Part shown: in pieces, positions 1-6,886 of the stretch
Layout: each line of letters begins with the position of its first letter
Numbering within the stretch: position 1 is the stretch's first letter
Source of the DNA: Streptomyces sp. LBL
GTDB taxonomy: Bacteria; Actinomycetota; Actinomycetes; Streptomycetales; Streptomycetaceae
DNA length: 64,000 nucleotides
Direction: 5' to 3'
Assembly (NCBI RefSeq): GCF_029893585.1
Contig: NZ_JARXYX010000006.1
Span: 62,001 to 126,000, forward strand
The notes under the pieces: model-generated
Seen by the model: only the letters and a program-made list of their open reading frames with translations
What the model was told of the DNA's origin: nothing
Database searches by the model: none
Translations under genes and position numbers: made by a program

Positions 1-216
1 GATCAGGTCCTCGTCGTTGCATTCGTAGATGCTGGCCAGTCGTCGTAGTCGCTCCTCACCGATGCCGTAACGCCCTGCCTCGATGTTCGAGATGTTCGTG
101 CGATCAGTACCGAGCGCGCCGGCAGCCGCGGGGGCTGACATGCCAACCGCTTCACGAAGTCGCCGCAACTCCAAACCCAGGCGCCGCTGCCGGATGGTCG
201 GGGTGTTCGGTGCCAT
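1..216 (-). CDS. XRE-family (WhiJ-type) DNA-binding regulator, N-terminal part
   Basis: The reading frame runs off the left edge, so only the first 72 residues are seen. They begin MAPNTPTIRQRRLGLELRRL and contain a five-helix HTH of the Xre/Cro type (GMSAPAAAGALG, then TNISNIEAGRYGI). The RQRRLGLELR opening is typical of Streptomyces regulators that carry a C-terminal DUF5753 domain, but that part lies outside the window. The ATG at 216 is preceded by a strong Shine-Dalgarno (AGGAGGGG, 223-230 on the reverse strand). It is divergent from an RsbW-like ATPase gene, a pairing common in WhiJ-like regulatory clusters. A second family member lies at 59117-59968 and a relic at about 3963-4061. Confidence 0.85.
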   Translation of the reverse strand, partial: MAPNTPTIRQRRLGLELRRLREAVGMSAPAAAGALGTDRTNISNIEAGRYGIGEERLRRLASIYECNDEDLI

Positions 217-285
217 CAAGCCCCTCCTTTTTCGCGCACAGTGTGCCGATGGTCGCGCTCTGAGTCCATCTCGCAAAAAAACTAC

Positions 286-315
286 ACCCGTTCCAGTGAT
301 GTGAATGGCACGGGT
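286..315. promoter_or_regulatory. inverted repeat in the divergent XRE/ATPase intergenic region
   Basis: ACCCGTTCCA (286-295) is mirrored by TGGCACGGGT (306-315) with one mismatch and a 10-nt spacer. It lies in the relatively AT-rich stretch between the XRE gene and the GTG at 522, a plausible place for an autoregulatory XRE operator. The remaining bases up to 521 hold no convincing gene. That is inference from position and symmetry only. Confidence 0.35.
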
Positions 316-521
316 TAAATCCCTCTCGCTATGGTGTGACTCAGGCCACCACCCCCGCCCCGCCCAGCGGAAGAGCACCGGCACCCCAATCGCCCATCCG
401 GAGGGCGGCAAGGGTGCCGACAGAGACACCGCACCCACCGGGAGCCGGAGGCCACGGCCCACCCGCGCGATCAGTAACCGCGCGCACCCACCACAGCCAC
501 TCGCACCAACGGAGGTGCCGC

Positions 522-1067
522 GTGACCCACCCCCCCACCACCCCCACCACCCCCACCGCCCCGGACGCCCTCACCACCCACGCCGACGACCCCGAACCCC
601 CTCCACACCCCAGCCCGCTCCCCTTCACCGCACCCTGGAGCTACGAGCTCCACTTCCCCTGTGACCCCCGCGCCCCCGGCATCACCCGCCTCACCCTCCG
701 AGCCGTCCTCACCGCTCATGGCCTCGCCGAACTCGTAGAGCGGGCGGAACTTCTGACGTCCGAACTCGCGACGAACTCCGTGCGGCACACCAGGGGGCCC
801 GCGTTCGTCCGCCTGCACTGGCTGGATCCCGTACTCCGGGTCAGCGTGTGGGACATGAGCCCTGACCTGCCGACACTCGTGCCACCCCCGGCCGTACCGG
901 CGCACGCGGACAGGGGGCGGGGTCTCCTGATCCTCGATCTGCTCGCCGACCGCTGGGGCGGCTGCGGCACGGGCGAGGGGCCGTACGGGCCCTCCGGCAA
1001 GACGATCTGGTTCGAGCTGAACCTGCCCTTCCCGCCGTCACCGATGGCGCCCACGCTCGCGGCCTGA
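522..1067 (+). CDS. RsbW-like ATP-binding protein (anti-sigma / histidine-kinase-like ATPase)
   Basis: A 181-residue protein with a Pro/Thr-rich N-terminus of about 40 residues and then a GHKL (HATPase_c) fold. The N-box is visible as LLTSELATNSVRHT (about residues 76-89). A DMSPDLP segment stands in the D-box position, and a glycine-rich stretch RGRGLLILDLLADRWG follows. Such small Streptomyces kinases resemble SpoIIAB/RsbW anti-sigma factors and usually lack a phosphoacceptor domain; many accompany XRE/DUF397 (WhiJ-like) genes, as here. The GTG at 522 is chosen over an upstream ATG at 336 because GGAGG sits at 511-515, and residues read from 336 are low-complexity and unlike the family. Target sigma or regulator is unknown. 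Confidence 0.8.
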   Translation: MTHPPTTPTTPTAPDALTTHADDPEPPPHPSPLPFTAPWSYELHFPCDPRAPGITRLTLRAVLTAHGLAELVERAELLTSELATNSVRHTRGPAFVRLHWLDPVLRVSVWDMSPDLPTLVPPPAVPAHADRGRGLLILDLLADRWGGCGTGEGPYGPSGKTIWFELNLPFPPSPMAPTLAA

Positions 1068-1106
1068 TCCCGCCGGTCGATCCGCCCGGCCGGGCAACCG
1101 GCCACA

Positions 1107-1141
1107 GGAGTGCGGCACTTCACGTGGAAGTGCCGCACTCC
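1107..1141 (+). terminator. strong stem-loop after the ATPase gene
   Basis: GGAGTGCGGCACTTC (1107-1121) pairs perfectly with GAAGTGCCGCACTCC (1127-1141) around a 5-nt loop. It lies 40 nt after the ATPase stop and has no T-tract, which is common for Streptomyces terminators. It probably ends this transcript; the rest of 1142-1332 shows no gene. Confidence 0.65.
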
Positions 1142-1332
1142 CTCTGTGCGCTTGCCGAGCACTCGCCGAGCATGTGCGGCGCCTACCCACCGGGCCGATC
1201 CGCATCGGCCGGGAGCGCGCACGTATCCGCAGCGAGAAGGGCATCCGCTGGAGTCAGCGGCTCACAAAGGCCGCAGCCTGATCGCCGGCCCCGGTGAACG
1301 TTCCCGGTCAGAGCCGAGTGCGGAACTGCTCG

Positions 1333-2046
1333 TCAGGGGCGGGCGTGAACACCGAGACCCCCGGAGACGACGAGGTTGTCGCCGGTGATGTAGCCGGCCG
1401 AGTCCGAGGCGAGGAAGGCCACGGCTTCGGCGATGTCGGCGGGAGCGCCGACGCGGCCGAGCGGGACGTCCCGAGCCCAGGAGTCGATCATTTCCTGGGA
1501 GACGCCCATCTTGCTGTAGGCAGGGGTGTTGATCAGTCCTGGGCTGACGGCGTTGACGCGGATGCGGCGGGGGGCGAGTTCGAGCGCGAGGGACCGCATG
1601 AGGGGCAACAGTGCGCCCTTGGCGGCTGTCATGGCGGCTCCGACCCCTTCGCCGGCGCCCACGGTGAATACGACCGATGCGCCCTCGTTGAGGAGCGGGA
1701 GCGCCTTTTGCAGGGTGAAGAAATTGCCCTTGACGTTGATGTCGAACAGGGCATCGAAGGCGGCTTCGTCGGTTGACTCGATCGGGCCGGGGCGGGAGAT
1801 GCCCGCGTTGAGGAAGAGCAGGTCGAGGGAGCCGAATTGCCGGCGTGCCTGCTCCACCGCATGGTCGATGTCCGGCAGGGATCGTGCGTCGGCCTGGACG
1901 ACCGTGACGTCTTCGGGAAGTGCGGCGTCGGCGAGGCTGCTGACGCCGGTGACCATGACGCGGTAGCCGCGGGAGCGGAGCAGTTCAGCGGTCGCCTTGC
2001 CGATACCGCTGGTTCCACCGGTGATCAAAGCTGCAGGTGCGGACAT
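1333..2046 (-). CDS. SDR-family oxidoreductase
   Basis: A 237-residue classical short-chain dehydrogenase. The start MSAPAALITGGTSGIGKATA carries the TGxxxGIG cofactor-binding motif, LNAG (NNAG equivalent) follows, and the C-terminal part contains RIRVNAVSPGLINTP. The region after FTVGAGEGVG aligns with the catalytic zone, but the usual YxxxK is not clean: the sequence reads GAAMTAAKGALL, so Met/Ala stand where Tyr is expected while Lys is kept. The ATG at 2046 has AAAGGAA upstream. The gene is divergent from a TetR regulator (2232) with palindromic operators between them, so the TetR protein probably controls it. Substrate unknown. The missing Tyr could mean altered activity, and this depends on my manual alignment. 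Confidence 0.85.
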   Translation of the reverse strand: MSAPAALITGGTSGIGKATAELLRSRGYRVMVTGVSSLADAALPEDVTVVQADARSLPDIDHAVEQARRQFGSLDLLFLNAGISRPGPIESTDEAAFDALFDINVKGNFFTLQKALPLLNEGASVVFTVGAGEGVGAAMTAAKGALLPLMRSLALELAPRRIRVNAVSPGLINTPAYSKMGVSQEMIDSWARDVPLGRVGAPADIAEAVAFLASDSAGYITGDNLVVSGGLGVHARP

Positions 2047-2152
2047 GATGCGTTCCTTTGCGTGCTTCTGGGAGGTAAGGGGTGATCGGTGAGCGGTTCC
2101 GGGTTGCCGTGGGACGGCGGGCTGGACCGGGACGCGACGGCGACCACCTTTC

Positions 2153-2213
2153 TGGCAGCGTACGACTGATTGGCAGTGACTGCCAAGTGTGAAGTGACTG
2201 CCAGTCTGGCAGT
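2153..2213. promoter_or_regulatory. candidate TetR operators (TGGCAGT/ACTGCCA palindromes)
   Basis: Two palindromes built from the same half-site lie between the SDR and TetR genes. TGGCAGTGACTGCCA occupies 2171-2185 (arms TGGCAGT, 1-nt centre). ACTGCCA-GTC-TGGCAGT occupies 2197-2213 (arms in the opposite order). A further half-site CTGGCAG is at 2152-2158. The second palindrome ends 18 nt before the TetR ATG. Placement in a divergent promoter and strict repetition of a 7-bp half-site strongly suggest binding by the TetR protein encoded at 2232, with autoregulation and control of the SDR gene. Confidence 0.7.
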
Positions 2214-2231
2214 GCCGGGTAATCTGGTGGC

Positions 2232-2840
2232 ATGAAGCAGGAAGCCAAGACAGCGACGGGCGCACCGACCACGCTGTGGGACCGGACGCGGCAGCTGGCC
2301 TCCCAGGCGATCCTCGAGACGGCTCTGCGCCTGTTCACCGAGCAGGGCTACGACGAGACGACCGTCGCCCAGATCGCCAGGGAGGCCGGCGTCTCCCAGC
2401 GCACCCTCTTCCGCTACTTCGGCGCCAAGGAGGACCTTCTCGGCGCTGACCAGGACCGGTTCGGGCAAGTCCTGACGGACACGATCAGCGAACTACCGGC
2501 CGAAGTCGGTGTCTGGGAGGCCCTGCGGGCAGGGGTTGCTGCCGTACTGGCCTTGCGTGACAGCCCCGAGCAGGCCCTGGAGCGGTTCCGTCTCCTGCAC
2601 AACACCGCCTCGCTGCGTGCCGGTTGGCTCGAAAAGCGACTGCGGTTCCAAGAGGACCTGCTGCCGCTCATCGAGGCGCGCATGGACGCTGCTGTCGGCA
2701 GTACGGCTCCGAGGGCCCGCGCGGTGATCGCGACGGCGTTCGCATGCCTGGATGCCGCATCGATGACGTGGGTCGACGATGACGGCAAGGGCGACATCAT
2801 GGATCTGTACGACGAGTGCCTGGCTGCGGTACGTGGCTGA
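2232..2840 (+). CDS. TetR/AcrR-family transcriptional regulator
   Basis: A 202-residue regulator with a TetR N-terminal HTH at about residues 16-62: ILETALRLFTEQGYDETTVAQIAREAGVSQRTLFRYFGAKEDLL in three consecutive helices. The FRYFGAKEDLL ending is diagnostic. The C-terminal ligand domain is less conserved and ends with a helix containing FACLDAASMTWVDDD. It is divergent from an SDR gene, with paired palindromic sites between them. Family members normally repress their divergent neighbour and are released by a small ligand. The ligand cannot be read from sequence. Confidence 0.92.
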   Translation: MKQEAKTATGAPTTLWDRTRQLASQAILETALRLFTEQGYDETTVAQIAREAGVSQRTLFRYFGAKEDLLGADQDRFGQVLTDTISELPAEVGVWEALRAGVAAVLALRDSPEQALERFRLLHNTASLRAGWLEKRLRFQEDLLPLIEARMDAAVGSTAPRARAVIATAFACLDAASMTWVDDDGKGDIMDLYDECLAAVRG

Positions 2841-2876
2841 CCAGCCCGGAAACCGCAGGGATTCGGCGTAGGCGCT

Positions 2877-2910
2877 TGACGTCCGGTTCGTGATGACGTC
2901 CGGTTTGTGA
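2877..2910. repeat. 17-bp tandem direct repeat
   Basis: TGACGTCCGGTTCGTGA (2877-2893) is followed directly by TGACGTCCGGTTTGTGA (2894-2910), differing at one base. It lies in the 353-nt gap after the TetR gene. Otherwise this gap (2841-3193) holds no supported gene. The function of the repeat is unknown. Confidence 0.6.
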
Positions 2911-3193
2911 TGATCTGCCGGCCCGGCGGGGTTCCGGGAACGTGACGGGTGCGGACTTCCAAGATCAGGGAGTTGTCGACGGCCTGTGATCCCGGTGGAA
3001 GACCCCGCCTACGGGCGAGTCATTGCCGACCCCGCCTGCCGTTGACCAACTCCGCCCGCAGCCCCAAGCCGTTCCCGGGGAGATCCCGGGCCTAAAGCCG
3101 CGACTGCACGAGGTGCCCGACCCGCGAGATCCGCGCGGTGTTGGGGCTCACGTGCCCACGGAACGGCATCCCACCGAGACTCTGCCCAGGGGC

Positions 3194-3478
3194 CTACTCG
3201 CCCGCCGGAACTCGAACGAAGCCCTCGGTCCAATAGTCCTCATCGAGCTCGCAGGCGTCGAAGGAGAAGCACTCGGGTTCCTCACTGAATCCCGGTAGCA
3301 GTCGTGCCTGGCGCACACGCTCTTCAACCCGTTCGAGGGTTGAGTAGATACCGAGCAGCTTTACGTCGTCGCCGTCCGCCTCGTCGCAGAACACGCCGCT
3401 CTCATCGGCGTGCACCGTCGATCCGTCGTCGCCGGCTTCGTTCTGGTGGCCGACATGCCACAGCGGATACACGATCAC
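3194..3478 (-). CDS. small acidic DUF7336-like protein
   Basis: A 94-residue acidic protein. The central and C-terminal segment DDVKLLGIYSTLERVEERV, then LPGFSEEPECFSFDACELDEDYWTEGF, matches the pattern I know from DUF7336-type proteins (LLGIYST, a Leu-Pro-Gly-Phe loop, and ELD..W.EGF near the end). These are small cytosolic proteins of unknown function, scattered and often single-gene. GTG at 3478 is taken as the start. A second GTG three codons in is also possible. Codon use looks genuine for Streptomyces. It sits among gene relics, so the locus is probably accessory. Confidence 0.7.
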   Translation of the reverse strand: MIVYPLWHVGHQNEAGDDGSTVHADESGVFCDEADGDDVKLLGIYSTLERVEERVRQARLLPGFSEEPECFSFDACELDEDYWTEGFVRVPAGE

Positions 3479-3820
3479 GGACGCGAAGCTATCAGCACGC
3501 GAGTTCGTGGGGCCTGCGACGTTCGGCGCCCCTCACCTCCTGGGACCTCACGAACACAAACGGGCATCCCGCGACTTCGCCGAAGCCCTCAGGAACCGTA
3601 GACCGGCAGGTCCGAACAGCTCGCACGGCGGAGCAGTTCGCGCGGTGCTCGGCGTGCGATTGGTGGGTTTCTTCCCGAGTCGGTTGTTGAAACGCCTGCT
3701 AGGTGTCGTGCTCGCTGATACAAATCCGCCCATTGCTGAACGTGTCACAGACGCCCGCTCAGCTCCGCGGCCCCACCTTCAGGGTCCGTATCAGCGCCTT
3801 CAACGCAGCCCGGTCCGTCC
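3479..3820. other. gap without a supported gene
   Basis: No reading frame here has convincing Streptomyces codon bias or a recognisable motif on either strand. GC is lower and less periodic than in flanking genes. Together with the relics that follow, this suggests decayed DNA. Confidence 0.5.
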
Positions 3821-3946
3821 TCAAAGCACTGGCGGGGCTTCGTTTTCCCGGAGCGCTATGTCCTCAGGGGCCGTCGCGGCTATCTCGACGGAGTTGTTGC
3901 CGCCCTCTCCGGAGAAGGACGGCTTGAGCCAGCCCGGCTCGGGCAA
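3821..3946 (-). pseudogene. truncated DUF397 protein relic
   Basis: On the reverse strand the frame reads WLKPSFSGEGGNNSVEIAA, then DIALRENEAP, and stops at PPVL. This is the DUF397 signature (W.KSS(Y/F)SGEGGNNCVEVA...ALRDSK.P). Family members continue about 20 residues beyond this point with a V-L-F-T...W..F segment, which is missing. No good ATG/GTG start exists in frame; TTG at 3946 is the only candidate. The conserved Cys after NN is Ser here. DUF397 proteins partner WhiJ-type XRE regulators, and an XRE C-terminus relic lies just upstream, so this looks like the remains of such a pair. Confidence 0.6.
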
Positions 3947-3962
3947 GACATGGTCCCTCTGA

Positions 3963-4061
3963 CAAGTCCTTGGCGATCCTGCGGATGAAATCCGCGGACT
4001 TCTTCGGAGCCAACGCTGCCTGCTCGGCCAAGTCCAGCCGCAGGCGGAAGTTTCCAACTGG
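3963..4061 (-). pseudogene. XRE (DUF5753) regulator C-terminus relic
   Basis: The reverse strand reads LAEQAALAPKKSADFIRRIAKDL, closely matching the C-terminus of the intact XRE protein at 59117 (ACALAPHKTRDFIRRLAKDL). The family stop codon is replaced by TCA, so the frame runs on. Nothing upstream resembles the rest of the protein. The piece is followed by a DUF397 relic in the same order as the intact pair at 58919-59968, so both are probably fragments of one decayed WhiJ-like module. Confidence 0.55.
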
Positions 4062-4082
4062 GTCGGCGAGAGGGGAAGAACA

Positions 4083-4169
4083 GCGGGCCTGCCCCTCGCC
4101 CCGCCCACCGTCGCCCCCGATCTCGCGAGCCGCGTGCACGACTACCTGCGCGGCGGGAGCTCCGCATGA
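4083..4169 (+). pseudogene. antitoxin C-terminal relic
   Basis: The frame ends with APDLASRVHDYLRGGSSA and a TGA that overlaps the next ATG (ATGA at 4166-4169). The upstream part of this frame is lost into the reverse-strand XRE relic. The overlap with a PIN-type start is the usual arrangement of antitoxin-toxin pairs. Identification rests on context plus the helical, charged C-terminus, so it is tentative. Confidence 0.4.
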
Positions 4170-4300
4170 CCGTCCCCGTCACACTCGCGGTGGCCGACAC
4201 CAGCGTTCTGCTTGCCGCCTTCAAGCCCCGGTACAACCCGTGGTTCTCCATCCGGAGTTCCCTATCCGGCCCGGACATCGGCGCGAACCGGAGTGGCTGA
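4166..4300 (+). pseudogene. PIN-domain toxin N-terminal relic
   Basis: A 44-codon frame starts MTVPVTLAVADTSVLLAAF. The ADTSVLLAAF segment is the first strand and acidic residue of PIN-domain (VapC-like) nucleases. After about residue 20 the similarity ends and the frame stops at 4300, whereas PIN toxins are about 130 residues and need three further acidic residues. It is therefore a dead fragment. It was probably a VapBC-type system with the antitoxin encoded just upstream. Confidence 0.5.
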
Positions 4301-4302
4301 AC

Positions 4303-5097
4303 CTAGGTGTGCGGGGGCGAGTCCCCGAAGAACTCCGCCAACACCGGCGCCAGCGCCTGCGGGTCCACGATGTGGGTCTGCCCGTCCAGCACCCGGTACG
4401 CGCCCCCGGGTACCGCGTCCGCGACCGCTCGGGCGGCCTCTCGGAGCCACGGGGGGCTCGCCCCGCCCGCGACGGACAGGACGGGCAACGTGATCGACGC
4501 CAGCAGGTCCCGGTGGACCCGGCCGTCGCCCATCACTGCGTCGTCGTGGGCGAGGCTCGGGGCGATGGCCTCCATGCCGGGCCACATGGGGGAGCGGCGG
4601 GCGCCCTGGATCATCTCCTCGGCGAGGCCGGTGAGCCTCAGGAACAGCTCGACCGCGTCCCCGCGCCGGCCCTGAGCGAGCGCCTCCGTCAGGTTCTCGG
4701 TGTACTCGGCGCGCTCCTTCGCCCCGCCCTCGCCCACGGCGAACGGCACCTCGTACACCGCTGCCCGGCGCACCGGCAGCCCGCTCGCCGCCGCGTGCAG
4801 CACCAGCGCACCGCCCGACGAGATGCCGTACAGCGCCGCCTCGCCGCCCGTCACCTCGATCAGCGCGGCGAGATCCTCGACCTCGCGTTCCACCGCGTAC
4901 GGGGCCGTGTCGCCGCTCTCGCCACGGCCCCGGCGGTCGTACACGAGGACATCGAAACGGTCCGACAGGGCCGCGGCCAGCGGCCGCACCGTGCCGGCCG
5001 TCGACATCGCGCCGCTCACCAGGACGATCGCCGGGCCCTGTCCGGTGCGTTCGTACGCGAGGGGCGTTCCGTCGCGCGAAAGGGTCTTCTTGTCCAT
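4303..5097 (-). CDS. alpha/beta-fold hydrolase
   Basis: A 264-residue single-domain hydrolase. After the N-terminal strand comes VLVSGAMSTAG (oxyanion region), then VYDRRGRGES, and the nucleophile elbow GISSGG (Ser about residue 93). The late LDGQTHIVDP segment carries the catalytic His. Length and motif spacing fit small esterase/haloperoxidase-like members that act on unknown small substrates in the cytosol. No signal peptide. It ends 3 nt from the toxin relic and is transcribed away from it. ATG at 5097 is the best start. Confidence 0.88.
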   Translation of the reverse strand: MDKKTLSRDGTPLAYERTGQGPAIVLVSGAMSTAGTVRPLAAALSDRFDVLVYDRRGRGESGDTAPYAVEREVEDLAALIEVTGGEAALYGISSGGALVLHAAASGLPVRRAAVYEVPFAVGEGGAKERAEYTENLTEALAQGRRGDAVELFLRLTGLAEEMIQGARRSPMWPGMEAIAPSLAHDDAVMGDGRVHRDLLASITLPVLSVAGGASPPWLREAARAVADAVPGGAYRVLDGQTHIVDPQALAPVLAEFFGDSPPHT

Positions 5098-5134
5098 GAC
5101 TGTGAAGACTGCCCGAAAGCACCGAACTAATCGG

Positions 5135-5479
5135 TCACAACACTTCTACTTCGTAGAAGCAGAAGTGGTCCTTGATGCCGGCCACGTCCGGCTTCGGCTC
5201 GGGATACGCCCACACCAGGTCCGCCGCGTCCGGCAGCGACCAGTAGGAGGCCGTGCCCTTGAACGGACAGTACGTGTGGGTCTCGGAGGGGGTCAGCAGG
5301 TCGAGCCGTACGTCCTCGGGCGGGAGGTAGTACCGCACCGGACAGCCCGTCTCCCGCAGGAGGAGGGGTCGCTCGCTCTCCGCAAGCACCTGGTCGCCCT
5401 GCGTGACCCGTACGCGTCGTGTGCCCAGCTCGATCGTGATCGTGTGTGTCCTGTCAGGTGTCACCTGTGCATCGGCCAT
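5135..5479 (-). CDS. DUF427 domain-containing protein
   Basis: A 114-residue protein matching DUF427 (PF04248). It shows the sequence RRVRVTQGDQVLAES, then YYLPPEDVRLDLL, THTYCPFKGTASYW and VWAYPEP, ending with HFCFYEVEV. The YCPFKG..SYW block is the family hallmark. The family is a small beta-rich fold of unknown biochemical role, usually a lone cytosolic gene. It lies between the hydrolase and a divergent LOG-type gene with a 50-nt shared promoter region. Confidence 0.92.
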   Translation of the reverse strand: MADAQVTPDRTHTITIELGTRRVRVTQGDQVLAESERPLLLRETGCPVRYYLPPEDVRLDLLTPSETHTYCPFKGTASYWSLPDAADLVWAYPEPKPDVAGIKDHFCFYEVEVL

Positions 5480-5529
5480 ACCGGAAAAGCACTCGCGGGC
5501 CCCCGGTTCTTCCCGGGTACGGTGACCGC

Positions 5530-6069
5530 ATGCGAATCTGCGTCTTCCTTTCCGCCGCCGACCTCGACGAGCGGTACACCCGGCCCGCGCGGGAGTTCGC
5601 CGAACTGATCGGCAAGGGCGGGCACACTCTGGTCTGGGGCGGCTCCGACGTCGGTCTGATGAAGGTGGTCGCCGACGGGGTGCAGGGGGCGGGCGGCCGA
5701 CTCCACGGGGTCTCCGTGGACTTCCTGGCGGCCAGGACGCGCGCGGGTGCCGACGAGATGGTCGTGGCGAAGGACCTCGCCGAGCGGAAGAAGCTCCTCC
5801 TGGAGAACGCCGACGCGGTGGTGATCATGGTGGGCGGCACCGGCACACTCGACGAGGCCACCGAGATCCTTGAGCAGAAGAAGCACGGCCACACCGACAA
5901 GCCGGTGGTCCTGCTCAACACCGCGGGCTTCTACGACGGTCTCAAGGAGCAGTTCCGGCGCATGGAGGACGAGGGGTTCCTGCCCCGTCCGCTGACCGAC
6001 CTGGTGTTCTTCGCGGAGGAGCCGGTGGGGGCGCTGGCGTACCTGGAGGAGAGCCAGGGCATCGAGTGA
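5530..6069 (+). CDS. LOG-family protein (nucleotide 5'-monophosphate phosphoribohydrolase-like)
   Basis: A 179-residue Rossmann-type protein starting MRICVFLSA at an ATG at 5530. LOG motifs are visible: a GGSDVGLMKVVADG loop and GGTGTLDEATEIL, the counterpart of PGGxGTxxE (Pro is Val here). Family members release the base from cytokinin riboside monophosphate or AMP-like nucleotides and were long mis-annotated as lysine decarboxylases. In bacteria the physiological role is often unclear. An in-frame upstream start exists but adds non-family residues. Confidence 0.85.
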   Translation: MRICVFLSAADLDERYTRPAREFAELIGKGGHTLVWGGSDVGLMKVVADGVQGAGGRLHGVSVDFLAARTRAGADEMVVAKDLAERKKLLLENADAVVIMVGGTGTLDEATEILEQKKHGHTDKPVVLLNTAGFYDGLKEQFRRMEDEGFLPRPLTDLVFFAEEPVGALAYLEESQGIE

Positions 6070-6134
6070 GGCCAGAACGTCGAGTGAGGTGAGGCGGGTG
6101 TGGGGCGGGAGTGGGTGATGCGAGCATGGCGGGC

Positions 6135-6824
6135 ATGGCTACACATGTGATCACCGGAGCCGGGTCCGGTATCGGCGCGGCCGTCGCCCGTCGGCTGCAC
6201 GCGCGCGGGGACGATCTCCTGCTGCACGCGCGCGACGCGGGCAGGGCGAAGGAGTTGGCGGCGGAGTTTCCCGGAGCTAAGACGCTGGTGGGCGATCTCG
6301 CGGACCCCGACAAGCTCTCCTGGGCCTTCTCCCACCAGACCCTTCCGGACCGCGTGGACTCGCTCCTGCACATCGCGGGGGTGGTCGACCTCGGCCCGGT
6401 CGCCGAGCTGACCCCCAAATCCTGGCGTCACCAGCTCAACGTCAACCTGATCGCGCCCGCCGAACTGACCCGCCACTTCCTGCCCCAACTCCGCGCCGCA
6501 CGGGGCCATGTGGTGTTCGTGAACTCGGGCGCGGGCCTGCGGGCGAGTGCCGACTGGTCCGCCTACGCCGCCTCCAAGCACGGCCTGAAGGCCCTCGCGG
6601 ACTCGCTGCGCCACGAGGAGCACGACAACGGCGTCCGCGTCACCACGGTCTACCCCGGCCGTACGGCCAGCCCCATGCAGGCCAAGGTCCATCAGCAGGA
6701 GGGCAAGGAGTACGACCCCGCCCAGTGGATCGACCCCGAATCGGTCGCCACGACGATCCTCCTGGCTCTCGACCTCCCGAGGGACGCGGAGATCAACGAT
6801 CTGACGGTACGGCCGGGACGCTGA
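6135..6824 (+). CDS. SDR-family oxidoreductase
   Basis: About 229 residues starting MATHVITGAGSGIGAAVARRL, with the TGxxxGIG nucleotide-binding loop at residues 7-13. HIAGVV replaces NNAG. The catalytic set is complete: Ser in VNSGAG and Tyr/Lys in SAYAASKHGLKAL. VTTVYPGRTASPMQ is the family post-catalytic loop. In-frame ATGs at 6111 and 6126 are also possible; 6135 is preferred by comparison with family N-termini. Substrate unknown. It is a cytosolic stand-alone gene between the LOG-type protein and the MetE-like protein. Confidence 0.88.
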   Translation: MATHVITGAGSGIGAAVARRLHARGDDLLLHARDAGRAKELAAEFPGAKTLVGDLADPDKLSWAFSHQTLPDRVDSLLHIAGVVDLGPVAELTPKSWRHQLNVNLIAPAELTRHFLPQLRAARGHVVFVNSGAGLRASADWSAYAASKHGLKALADSLRHEEHDNGVRVTTVYPGRTASPMQAKVHQQEGKEYDPAQWIDPESVATTILLALDLPRDAEINDLTVRPGR

Positions 6825-6886
6825 GGCCGCTGTCGTCGGGGACTCCTCCCGGGCCCCGCGCCCCGCAACCTACGTAGGCTTCCCCT

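Noticed and set aside
3104..3142. A forward frame reading LHEVPDPRDPRGV, resembling the N-terminus of ISAs1-type transposases
   Set aside because: Only 13 residues match the pattern and nothing follows in any frame, so a transposase relic cannot be supported.
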